Assembly: GCA_024529925.1 (NCBI GenBank)
Contig: JAFEUB010000790.1
Coordinates: 1 to 64,000, forward strand
DNA length: 64,000 nucleotides
Reading direction: 5' to 3'
Source of the DNA: Ophthalmolycus amberensis
Taxonomy: Eukaryota; Chordata; Actinopteri; Perciformes; Zoarcidae
The position numbers were made by a program, and so were the translations under genes. The notes beneath the pieces are model-generated. The model was not told the origin of the DNA and made no database searches. It saw only the letters and a list, made by a program, of their open reading frames with translations. Shown in pieces: positions 1 through 42,100 of this stretch (position 1 is its first letter; every line of letters starts with the position of its first letter).

Positions 1-393
1 ATATTTTTAAAGTTTCAGTTAAAACAGGACTTTAATTCAGAACATTACCTCAAAGGCTGAAAATGAGTCTAATAGAAGCAGTTTCATGTAGAAACTACGG
101 TTGTAAGAACCTGCCTACATTTTGAAGTAGAATCTGAACTACTTCCATTTCACTATATCCTTGTTTTGACTCTAAACGAGCCTGACCGTGTCACTTCACG
201 TGATCTGCGACTTCACCTTGATCAGCCGGTTTGGTTATTCAAATATTGCAGGCTTATTTGCACAGCAGCTTTGCTTACAGTTGAAAGACCAGAAGGCAGG
301 CAGAGTTTCCAAATCGCCACATTTTACACACATTTAAGCAAGTAAATTGCTAAATCCAACATTTTGGAGACTGATTAAAAAAACATAGTCCCA

Positions 394-417
394 GTGTGTG
401 TGTGTGTGTGTGTGTGT
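394..417. repeat. (GT)12 microsatellite beside a coro2a splice donor
   Basis: A pure GT run on the plus strand. Read on the transcribed strand it is a CA repeat beginning about 9 nt after the donor of the coro2a exon that ends at 427. Confidence 0.9.
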
Positions 418-426
418 ATTTCTTAC

Positions 427-29762
<29,336 letters not shown>

Positions 29763-30120
29763 ATGGTGCGAGAGGCGTCGGCAGGTGGTGGTTCGTTTTC
29801 CCTGGAGAGGACTGGGTGAAGTGCAGCGGTGGTGGTGGTGGTGGAGCAGCCCGGGCGAAGACGAGTTAAAACACCGGTGGTTGTTGCATGGTGGTCAGTG
29901 AAAAGTCATGATGACAGGCTCGACCTTGAGTGTCCCCCCCACAACCCAGAAATATAGCTGACTGAATTGGCTCAAATCCAGAGCATGTGGCTCCTGAACA
30001 CACCGCACCGTCACCACGAGAAAAAAATAGAAAACAAGAGCTGGAGGAGGAAGAGGGCGGAGGAAGAGGAGAGATGAGAGCACAGGATGCCACGAGAGAG
30101 GAGGGTGTGGCGAGGAAATC
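29763..30120 (-). promoter_or_regulatory. Presumed 5' UTR and promoter region of coro2a
   Basis: This is the sequence upstream of the MTVSK start codon on the minus strand. It is richer in GC than the surroundings and contains a (GGT)n-like stretch near 29829-29844. No TATA box could be assigned and the transcription start is unknown. The start ATG has a C at -3, which is a weak initiation context, so the exon 2 ATG may also be used. Placement is inferred only from the gene model. Confidence 0.35.
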
Positions 30121-32366
30121 CAGGTTGATTACAAAATAAATTCTCTTTATTATATTTCTTGCATACATTGTTCCATGACTGTTTGCTTTAATATGTCAAT
30201 GTTTCATGTGTTTGGTGATTGTTTTGTGTCTTTAATGGTTCCATAACTGTTTGTTAATCATGTGTATGTGAACTATACACAGCTTTCATTCACAAAACTA
30301 TTAGATCGACTCATTGTTTTAATAGATTGTTTTAAAGGTGTTGTGACTTCCTCTGGGTTCATCTGTCGTGTGGAGCCTGATGTGTGAGCTGTATTTGGTT
30401 GGTGCTTGAAGGCAACAGGGTTTAGTTTATCCTCAGGGCCTTGACGCAGGCGTAACTGGTGGTGGAAACTTAATGGAAGATAAACACAACATTCACTGTG
30501 AACATGCTAGAGCTAGAGAGGGATACTTATGTTCTGATCGAATGCAGATTCTCAGCTCTCAGGTGAGAAAAAGTAGACGTGCAGCACATTGTCTTTTGCT
30601 TAAATACTGACTATTGGAGCCCTAATTATAGCCAAAAAAAAGAGAATTTTATGTAAGGTATATTTTTACCATTTTTAATACAAACTTGTTTTAATCCATC
30701 TTGCATTCCTTATATAATATTTTAGAGAACACACATTTTGTCATTTAGTGAGTGGTGTGTTGTGCACATCTGTATTTCAGGGCGTTTGTCGCCTCCCAGT
30801 GTTGAAACACCGCCATCACAAGAGGATTCACCACAGCAGGAGGAAGACTGCACAGCCAATCATTTGACTTATTACATCACAAAGAGATGACAATAATCTG
30901 ACAGTATTGATCCAGTTGGTGTGTGGCAAACAATAATGTGTTGTGTTCGTTAGAGGAAAGAGGTGCGTTTGAGTTGATCCTTTTGGTTCATTTCATTTAC
31001 AACTAATTGGCTAATAATAACTATAATCAAGTATAAATAAATGATAACTGCTGACTTGTCTTCATCAGGCTCCTTGTGTTCACATTAACACTAATAAACA
31101 TGCTAATATTCTTTCATTCATGAGACTCGTTACTTAAATGACCGGTAGTTATGAAGATGTGAAGCTGGTATGTAATGTGAAGGTGTTGCTCTTTACCTCG
31201 GTCACTAGGACTTAATGGAGACAGACTGCTGGCTGAAGGAGTGAAGCTCCAGCAGTGTGCCTCCTCATCTGGGCAGAGCCATGTGGAAACACAGCACGCA
31301 GATGTGTTTTTTTTTTTTTCTACATGAGAAGTCTTCAGACTTGTAGGCGTGGTTTACCCAGAACAAGTGTGAACTACGTAATCAGCCTCCTCGTCCCCGA
31401 GAGGATTAGTGGGCGACTAGTTGGACTGTTCCGACAACTTGTCTGGCTCGTAAAGTTTGAAGACAAATGTCTTCTTAAACACAGTTGTGAGTTTGTGTCT
31501 GCAGCGTCCACATGTGCCTGCAGCGTCCACATGTGCATAAACATGAGCTTTTTATTTTTTATTTTTTTTATGACTAAATAAACCTATATTTCTTAATTTG
31601 GGCTCCATTTATGTTCAAATGACTTGGTGTGAAAGATTCGTTGGCATTTGGGGAATTAGAGGGTGAATCCCAACAATTCCTGTTAAAGATTTACTGTTGG
31701 GTCTTTTAGATTGTCCAACACTTCGTATTTTAGGAGACTTTAAGGTGTGATCTGTTTTCCAGCAATTAAAGAACTATATGAATAATTCTCAAGAACTGGA
31801 AGACGCTTAGAAATCCTCTTTTTTAAGTTTTAGAAAACAAAATGTCTGCATATGAAAGTGTCATATTGCAACTAAGCAGATAAATATGCAAGTTATTCCT
31901 TGTATTTTTTTTCTCAGTACTTTCTTTTCTACAAAAGCCACTTTGTATTTTTGATGACTGCTCTCATTTCTATGTTCATCAGGAGGCGTGGAAATGAGAA
32001 ATTGGGGAGAATTTATTCTGGTTTGCAGCGTTGACGTCGCCCAGTGAAGCACTTTAGACATTTTAACTGTAGGTTTATCCGTCTTTTTGTCGACCTAATT
32101 ATTATGTCAAGTTTTTTCTGGTGTCGTCACATCCCGGAAATTGTCCCGAGGTCTTCACCAATTTTTGCCATAATGCGTTTTGTAGCGAGGACATGAAAGT
32201 ACCAGACAGATACTGGAACATAGATAAACATATGCAATATGTATTGACATTTACACGTTATTCCGACAAAAATGATCCTGAAAAGACAAATACAAAAATG
32301 TGGATTTAGTAAAATTTAATTTATCTACAATTATCCCTCTGTTCAGGCATACAGACTGATAGATTC
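30121..32366. other. Intergenic DNA between coro2a and uso1
   Basis: No supported gene lies between the coro2a 5' end and the presumed uso1 polyadenylation site. A short tandem duplication of TGCAGCGTCCACATGTGC occurs near 31500-31538. An open frame at 31255-31581 has no recognisable features. Confidence 0.45.
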
Positions 32367-32372
32367 TTTATT
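32367..32372 (-). terminator. Candidate poly(A) signal of uso1
   Basis: TTTATT on the plus strand reads AATAAA on the minus strand, about 745 nt downstream of the uso1 stop codon. No competing gene lies between, so this is the best candidate for its 3' end. Confidence 0.45.
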
Positions 32373-33116
32373 CATTTCAATGTGGCTCATAAACTGATAA
32401 GTTACACAATATCATACAGAAGCTGGTTGCCAGTATTGGACAAAAAGTTGCAAAAATATCTTTTTTGTCTTTACATGTTTTCTGTTAGTGTTTTGCAGCA
32501 TATTGAAGAGCGGTTGGATTGTGTCGTCAACGTGAAAGGGAACAACTCTTGAGTGTTGAAATACTGGAATACTCAAAACGCGAATTAATTCGGGTGTGAA
32601 GATAAATTCGGGGCGCAGCGCACAGTGACACGTTGCAGGTGACCCCAATGCTGCAGAAGCATCATACGTCATGTTTACGATATAATAATAATAATATCAC
32701 ATCTGTTTACAGTTGCATATTTGCTACATTTTTTTTTCAAGATGTCTTGTGTGTGAATATTAACCTAGCAGTTATTCTTGCGATTACAAACTATGTGACA
32801 ATACATGACAATAAACAAGACTGGTAAAAATCCATCACAAACTGACGGTAAATGTAGCAGAGATGAATGCACTGACGATGTTCAAATCTTTTTTTAAGTT
32901 GTCACCGAAAAGTCCAAATAACTAACATGTACGTGTGATGTGACCAGAGGGTGAAGAAAAATGGAGACAGCATGGCAGCTAGAGAGAAAAACTGCATCAA
33001 TATATTAGTCCTATTCTTCAGTTTCTCAGGTGTGTTTCTGCAAAGTTTGTTTTTCTTGCCTGTTGGCAGACAAATATTCCCATCTCTCCTTTTCTTTTCT
33101 TTCAGTGTTTTGTCCT

Positions 33117-36100
33117 CTAGTCTTCATCCTCGTAATCGTCGTCCGTCTGGTCCCTGCCGTCGAGATCGTCTTCATCGTCCACCTGTAAGGAAAGTGTCAC
33201 AGTCTAACTAAAGCAGAACACACACAACATACAGCTGAGTGGTCAGGACACAAAATGATGTCTTAAGTCATCTAGTACCAACAACTACCACCACAGGTGA
33301 CGGGTTAAACCGAGAGCAGAACTTTAGATTACTAAAAGCTTCAAAGTCTAGTTTTTGTCTTGATAGTCAAATGAATGAGTGAATATAGAGGACAGCATGT
33401 TGGTCATCAGGTAGACAAGAGCGCGGTTACAATGGAGCCGTTTGGTTCAAACAATCTCAGGTCCGTTTTCCCCGTCAGTACGGTTTGTTTCGGCTGGTGT
33501 GAAAGCTGTTAATCGGACCTCTTTGTGCTGCATGTAGTCACATGTGCAGGGGGGTCATTTGGAGACATTTGCACGGCTGGATCGAGCCTCTGCAACCTAC
33601 AGTTCACCCATAACCTACAGCCTCTTTGTAGGTCTGCAAAGACGTTGAAGATCCGAAGAAAAGCATAATTCCAGCTGTAGGCAGCCTCCGCAAACCTGTA
33701 GCAACACCAGTTCTTGTGTGTGATGGTACCAAAGCAGAGATAACATCCATCAAAAACAGCTGGACTTGCTAATATTTGATTTTGGTGGATGTAGAGATGA
33801 GAGCAATGGCAGCTGGAGGCAACTGAACCTCAGAGTGAGGTGAGCCACCTCTGCACTGTAATTATTAAATTAGAAATGAGTGTCTTTCATGGCTCATAGC
33901 AGCAGCTTTTGTTTTGCACATTAATGCTTATGCTTGTTCTGACCTTTAGTAAAAAAAAGCCCTAATTCTAACAAAAATATCACTTTTTAAAGCAGTAATG
34001 AATACTATGTTAGATGTTGGGTTATTTAAAATGTTATTTCATTATTTTACCATCTCTATGAAACCTCCATTCTCCACCAGTTTGGAGCCCTTATAAGGTG
34101 ATGAGTTAGGACTCCTGATGTAAAAGTATAATTCTCATTGTCTACCGTCTCTCCCAGGTCTCTGAGTTTCTGTTTGAGGGCGTTGATCTTCTGGTCCTGG
34201 TCTGCAAGCAGCATCAGCAGGTCGTCCTGCTCCTTCTTGGACTCCTGGACCTCCGTTTGCAGCTTCGCCTTCTCCGTCTGCAGGATGGCCACCGTGCTGG
34301 TGGCTGAAGCCAGCTGCTGTTCCAGCTCCGCCCGGCTCGCTGACAAACTCTTTGCCTCCTCCTGGAAACCAACGTAGGGGAGACGGAGAGGGCGGAGGAG
34401 GAAGAGACAGAATGATCCATAAATACAAATAATGGGAAGTCACAGCCAAGTAGTGTGTAAGCACTGGTAGTAAGTCAGAGTGAAGTGATGCTTCACATGC
34501 CGCTGAAGAGTTATTCTACAAACCTTGAGTCTCTGTGTCTCAGTCGACTGTGCTGCCAGTCTGCTCTCTAATTCTGCCATCTTGGCAGCGTCTAATGAGC
34601 CGTCACTGCTGGAGACTGCGTCCTGGGACTGAGAGAAACCAGCGGGAGGTCGATTCATTTAGTATCCATCAAGACAAATTTGATACAGTCGGCACAAAAT
34701 ATCATATTTGCTTGATATTTACCCCAGCTTCAGCTCTTGTGAGCAGTTCTTGTCTCTCCGTCTTCATCTGGTTGATTTCTGCCGACTGGGACTGGACCTG
34801 ACTCCTCAGAGCCTCCAGCTCCTGCAAAAAAACATGTAATATATAAAACCATTACCTGAACATATGAAGTCTTAGGGTTACGTCTGGTGAAATTCAAGGA
34901 ACAAGGGGAGTGACAGAAGGTCTACAAGTATTAACAGGCAGACCAATTATGTTGGTTTTTGTCTTCTCATGTGATTCGTTGACAAGAAGAGAAATCCTCA
35001 TCTTTACACACATATTCATTGTAAATGAAAGGTGAAAGGAGAAATGTATGTATGATCCTACCTTGAGCAGTTCTGTGTTGTCTGATCCTCCGGCTGAACT
35101 TTCTGCCGTCTCTGACTTCTACAAACAGTGAAAACAAAATACATTAGTGATGCACTATAATGTCATTTTCACTGTGACAGGATGAAAGTAAAACTCTACA
35201 TCGAGTTCAAATTGCAGGATTATATTCGGATTAAGGCTGCAACTAACGATCATTTTCACTGACGATTAATCTGCTAATTATTTTTCTTATTCCTAAAATT
35301 GTGAACTGCGTCCATAAAAGTTTACCAGAGCTGAAGGTCTTTAAATGTTTCGACAGACCAACAGCCCAAAACACAAAGATGTTCAATTTCGAGTTTTTGC
35401 TTAAAAAAGTGTCTTAAATGATTCATCAAAATCAAGTGAAAACACTTTCCTGTGTAATCGACCAACTATTGCAGCTCTAACTCAGTGCGTCTTTCAAACA
35501 CAGGAGCCTCAAGTCTCCCAAGTGTTCCTCAACCAAATACAGCTGGGAGTTCTGTTGGAAGAATGCATTTGTTGTTTTCAGTTAGTTTTGGTTCGCCTGA
35601 AAACTGTAGTTGGAGACTATTACTGTTGTGTTGTCTGGCTGTTACCACGATAGTGAAGGTGTGGTTTGAAGTTCAGTGTATGTATTATTCATTCCATTAT
35701 ATTCTGGTGTTTGAACCGTGACCACCGTTGCTCCCCGGGGTGCCCACGGCGTTGTGTGTGGAGGGGTGTGTGTCATTTTTCCACCTCCACTTGAAGCTTA
35801 CACAAACAAACAAACGGCGCGCGTGGACGTCTACTAACCAGGGTGTCGAGGAGTGTGTCTTTGTCCCCGAGTTGTGTCTGAAGGAGAGCGTGCTGCTTGC
35901 GTAGCTCCTCCACCTCCTCTCTGAGCTGTGTGAGCTCCTCCGTCTGCAGCCCGTTCACCTGAGAGGAGTCTTCCTGGCTGTTCGGCTGACTCTCCTTACC
36001 TGAAAGGGTTAACACGCACTCAGTTAGGATGTGGGAAAGTGATAGAAATAGAAACAGGGAAGGTGGAGTTGTTAAAAATAAATAAATCACACAAATATAA

Positions 36101-39100
36101 TTATATTACATACCTTGCCAAAATCACTATTGTTCATTCAACACTCGTTATTAGTCACCCAATGAGGTGGACCCACCTATTTTCAGCTTGAGGATGTTGT
36201 ACTGGTCCTTGTGCTGCTGGATCTGGGACAGCTGCTGGGTGACTGTAGTCTGCATCTGTTCACTCTGGGACGACATGGACGCCACCTGCTCCTTCAGCTC
36301 CTGGATCTGAGAATCCTGAACATCGCACAATCACAATTTTAAAAAAGTCAACGGGAGATATAAATATATTAATACCATCGAATACACAGAAATGAAAAAC
36401 AAAGCACGTGTTGTTTACCTGTTCTCTTATCAGATCTTTATACCGAGTTACAATGTTGTCGTGTTGCTCTAATGTCTTCTTCACCTCCTCTTCCTTCTTC
36501 TCCTCCTCATTGGATTTGTGAACCGCTTTAGTGATCACACCTGTTTAGAGTAGACAACAACAATTCATGAAAACAACATTTGACTGACAAATTTACCGTC
36601 ACTGGATGTGGAAGACGGTCTCCGACTGACCCTCCAGTTCTTTGACCAGCTTGGTGAACTCGTGGTCGAACAGCATCTGCTCTGGAGACGGGAACACCGG
36701 CTGCGGCTTCTGAGCCGCCCGCGAGTACAGCTCATGTTTGGTGATGAAGCCCAGTTTCTCCACAAAGTTTTCCTTTCCGATCCGCTTCTCGATTAGCTGC
36801 TTTAGCTTCTCTCTGAGGAGAAGAGACGACACGGCAGGTTTGTTAACAGTCACTGTTCGCCTGATCTTTCATTTGCTTTATCAAGTTAGAGCATTTAGAT
36901 AACTTTGGCGAACATAAGTACACTTCTGGAAAAAAACACTTATCCATACATGTGTTTTTTTATATGTTATTGTACGATATGTGCACAATAATTGCATGAC
37001 AAAGACCCAGGGAAATATCACTGTAATAAAGTAGAGGAAAATAAGAACAATCCTCACGTGTAGCTGTCTTTCCGACACAACTTTATTTATATAGCAATAT
37101 TTTAAACTAAACAGAAATGGCGAACAAACAATGCTAACATTGAGCAAAAGAGCAACATACAGAAAAGTACAATAAGTCAACTAAAACAATATAAAACTTA
37201 AGTGAAGAGGTTTTAAGAAAGGATTTAACCGATTGAAGTGAAAACACTTGTAAAAATATGTTTTTAAGAGGGATTTAAAATGTGTCATGTGTGCTTTCAG
37301 CGAAGTTGTCCCAGAGTGGTTGAATCCAAACCGACTTGAAAATAATTTGTAACCGTGCTCTTGTTACAGAAGGAAGTCCGACACATTTAACAAGTCAGTT
37401 TCAACTCAAACTGTGTTCCCACTAGAAAGCTTCATTCCACATCCAGCGACTAACAACAACAATCTGTGGTACAACTGGGTTTTTAGACTAATACGAAAAC
37501 AGCAGTTCATGTGGATGTGTTTATTGAGTTATTTTCAAGGTTTGCGTGAACCGACACTTACTTGGTGTAGTTTTCGAGCGAGTTGTCGTTGTAATAGATG
37601 CAGATGCCGAGTAGCAGTGCACACAAGCCTTGCACCAGCCTCTCATCCTCTCCCAGGTTCTCTGAGATCTGAGCAGTCAGCTGCAGGAGTCACACTGCAT
37701 TAAGGATTCATTCAACACCAGTCACTTTCACACTCAAAGAGCCCGTTTTTAAAAAAACCTGGAAGTGGAATACGTTGTTATCCAGCACACGGCCGTCAAT
37801 CTGAATAAAAGGATTTAACTGAATTCCTCAAAAAGTTATTAAAATGAAAATATAAGATTCGTCCAAAAGAAGTTAGATGGATATTGAGTAACAGTTAGTT
37901 CACCAAGCGATCACTAGCTACAGACATTTACTGTAATGAAGTTGGTTGATGGCTTGGAGGCTGCTTCAAGGATACAAAAGGAACGTTTTCCTGATTGTGT
38001 AGAAAGTGCGTGACAGCGATGGGACAGTTGTTGATCCATGTACACAGCAGCATGAGGAGGCCCACCCTGGTCTGCACTTTACTGCCCTGTAGGGAAAAAA
38101 GGAAGAAAACAAATGTCAACATGAGTCCAAATATGTAATATTCTAGAGAACCAAATGTGGGGAAGTTATGTACATTAAGGCACACGATCATAACCACGTT
38201 AGGAATAGGAAAAGTGCTTGAATATGAGTCGGTGTTAAAACGAGCATTCATTTTGTTGCCACATTTCTAACAAAAAGACACATTTTCTTCCCATCCTGAC
38301 ATGTTGGTAGTAACACGATGCATTTGATTTCCCAATCAACTAAAATACCGAAGTGGTTAAATAAACCAATCAACCCTTAATTGGGAGCACTTCAATCACA
38401 TCAACCATTAGTAGTTAATAAGGTTATCACAAACAGAACAACAAGGACACGTGGGAAATGAAAGACTCAAGCGAAAACAAACTTATGGATTGGTTTAACG
38501 GGTCTCCTCCCAGTTGGACGTGACTGGAAATCCCTTCACATGACGGCGTCCAGAAGGTAAACCTGTTCAGATGTCAGAGCCACCTCCACTCTCTCCTCTC
38601 AACATCAAGGAGCAGGAGTGATATTCTGCGCTCCTCACCGTGTCTACAGTCTCATTTGTGAGGGCTTTACCATCGGGGCCACTTCTCCTTCTAACACCGC
38701 TTGATGTCCTGCTTTTACTCAAGACTCTGTCACTTTCCCAAATGACATTTCATCATCAGGAGTTAGTTGGCTATGATCTCTGCGTTTCCCTGCTGCCCGA
38801 CTGTCAATGCACCAGACTCCTACATCGAGCCGCGGTGCTTCCCCCTTCAGTACTTGGCTCCTGGCTGAACTTGACAAAGTAACGTGGGTGCACAGGTCAG
38901 GGATCCAGTTTCCCTGATCCAGCCTCGGTCACCTCACTTGAGACCGAGCTAGCCGAAAGCAAGGAGTTTTTTCAACAGAGAGCGGGAAGTTTCACCAGGA
39001 AGGTGCACCGAAGTTCATGCATTTTAGCACAAAGACTACCATTGAAGAATCCACAATGTGTGAGAAAGAGAAGAATCCAGGGGATGCATGGCGTGAGTAA

Positions 39101-42100
39101 TGCAAACTGAGTAACTCCTAGGAACACTAAAAAACAGATCCACAGTGAAGATTAAATAATCCTTGCACAGTATAAACTATAGAAGCTTCTTGCGCCTGCA
39201 CTGTGCATTCGTAAGCAGGTGCGTGTTAAGAAAGCGAACCAGACAAACGAGAGTGGCGCTCTCTCACTCGGACAGGAAACTGCCCGAAAGCTGCTGCTGC
39301 AGCACACTTCCTGAACACACGGATGAGAGCTTACAGCGCAGCACACAAACCAACATCAGAGCTCAAAACAGGTGTTAGGACGACAAAACCACAAAAAACA
39401 ACAGCTACTGTGTCCCTTCTCTCTGCACCTCTCTTGTGTACTTCCCCACCAGTGAACACAGTGAGAGTCAACCTGTGGGGACAAGTGCCTCTCTATTGAG
39501 GAAGAATCTGGTCATGGCTATAAGTTAGGACGAAAGAGGTGTCAGTAAAGAGTTAAAAAAAGGGCAGCAAGATCCCCAAACATGTGTGCCAACGAGACCT
39601 CGACTACAGACGCCAAGCCAAAAATAACCAGCATAGGTGCCGCCCAAACACTCACAACACACGTTACTTACCCGCCGGACGATCTTATCTCCCTGCAAAA
39701 CCACAATAACGTGACACCGTTCTAGTCACTGTTGTTAACACTTCAGAATTAAATTTGCCAAATAAAAATCCTTCCTACCAAGGCACACATGACCTGTAAT
39801 GATCTTCATTCTAGCAGCTAAGTGGCCCCACTATTGCCCTACCTGGGAGAGGATGTTGGTGCACTGCTGCAGCAGGGAGACGGGGGGCTTTCCCAGGCTG
39901 GTGGCCAGTTGGACCCTCAGCAGCTGCTCCTTCTGAGTGAGGTTGTCCTGCAGGGAGTGAGCCAAGGCCACAGCGGCACACCAGTTGGACAGAGAGTCAA
40001 CTGAGAAGAGGCCTCCGCACAACAGCTGGCCCGCTGAGATGGAATTGGCTAAAAAAGGAAAAAGAGGAAAAGGAGTCAGTTAATGAATAGTTGTTAATAT
40101 ATAAAGCTGACCGCAGAATAAACAATAGTTTATCCATCTCGAAGTGTGTGTGGTGATTGCATTGTGACAGAAACTCCTGAACCTCATTCAGCTTCAAGTC
40201 CACACTGTTGCCTTTCCATATAATACAAGTTTTTGGTGATTTACACTCAACTAGCCACGTGAAAACTGAGCTTTACAGTGATGATGCTGATGGATTCACT
40301 GGATTTTTCACCTTTACCTGTGAGCAAGATGCTTCTCCTACAACCACAAAGTGCTGCTATTTTCTATCATGTATTTCGTTTTTTCCTGCATGACATTACA
40401 TATCAGCCGGTCAGTGTTTATAAATGTGTTAAGCAAAATCACTAATAACATAAAATAGAATGACTGCATGCTGCATTCAACCCGGTCATGGCTGTCGGCA
40501 GCACGGAGGCATACAAATAATCAAATTTACTGATATAATTAAAAGCAGGGACATCAATATTCTACAGTGGGAGGGAGATTGTTTAAATCACTAAAGTTTT
40601 ACACCAAGTTTTAGTACTAATCAAACTTAAACGTTGCTCTCAAAACGTGCTATACTGAAAGCTGCCTTCAAAAAATGTGTTAACTTACTGGAGAACTGTT
40701 TGTTACAAGAGACACACATGACGACTTATCAGGATGAATTCCAAATCAACTGATGATGCCACTTATAGGTTGTCGACTTGGTGTAACTGACCATCAATGG
40801 TGGAGGGCAGCAGCGTAGCCACAATCTCGCCCTGTCCTTTCTGGTTTTTGTACAGGAAACACTGGAAGCAGTAGAGGACGGCACAGCGAAGCACAAACGG
40901 TTGCCTCTCATTCACCATGGACATGAGCAGCACCACGATGGCTGGTCTGTGGACAAAAGAAGAAGAGAGATCAGAGAGAAAGTTCGGTCGGTTTACCGTC
41001 GGATAAATATGGGGGGGGGGGGGGGGATTCAATGTTTCGGTTCATTGGCTGCGTCTCACCTCGGTGGGTTTGAAGGAGCGTTGACAGACGCAAAGTAGTC
41101 CTGGTTGACCTGTGAGCCTCTGATCACCTCTGACACGGTGTTGATGGTCTGAAAAAAAAAAAAAAAAAGTGTCCAGATCACAAGCTTCAATGCAATAAGT
41201 CTCAAAAGGAGCCTTTGTCGTCAGGTAGAACTTTCTGTCATTACCTCAGTGAGGATATCAGCAGGCACACCTGTGGCCATGAGGATGGTGCACAGCTGCT
41301 GCAGCAGACCACACTGGTACATGGACTTCTGACAGCTGGCTGTAGCTCCAGGAGAGTTCACTGGTGACACCATCACTCGCACCAACTGGGAACAGAACAT
41401 TGTGCGAGATTATAGCAAAACCCCCATTGTTCTTGCTTGTTCAATGTTGTAAATACTCTAAAGCAACGCTTCAGCGTGACTGTCCTGCGTTACCTGGAGC
41501 ATGAGGTGGAGGTTGGTGACCTTCTGTGCGGACCAGCCAGAGTTGTCGTCGCCAATTTCAAACCAGGGCTTCATTCTCTGAATGTAGGAGCCCTCCTTGA
41601 AGAAGTTCTGATTGGAGATGTTGTTCTTGAGCAGGTTGAGCAGCAGCAGCAAACAGTCCTCCACCACAATACCTGCAAAGAGGGGAACGGATCGGCATCA
41701 GAACAGATCTCGCAAGAAAAATAATGTTCTATGTTATTGGAAGAGAAGAAGAGGGATTGCATTTACATCTTTAGCGACAATTCTGTATTTAAGATTAGAA
41801 GATTCTCCTTTTACCTCCGTCGCTGCTGCCCTCTTCTGTGATGATATCGAGAAGACGCTCAAATGCGTTTTCAAATGCTACAATCTTCTGAATGGCAGCA
41901 TTGCTTTTGGTCAGCTGTTGAAGCAACAGCAAGCCCTGTTGGAGATTAAAAAAACAGGTCGTCATGCACACTTGACGGGGGTTCAGACCAAAATCAGCCT
42001 TAAAACACAACAGGGGGCTGCGTCGATTGTGGGCGTATTCGTTTATGGTGGAAATAAGCTCTAGGAAGTCCAGTTTGAGTAACAAATCTGTGAGTTAGAA

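Noticed and set aside
34146..34346. Extension of the penultimate uso1 exon past LGETVDNEN to the left
   Set aside because: The frame continues to a stop, but the GTAGAC donor at 34145 joins in phase to the acidic last exon, as expected for p115.
41612..42064. 150-aa plus-strand open frame
   Set aside because: It runs antisense across two uso1 exons and their intron, and its composition follows from the opposite strand.
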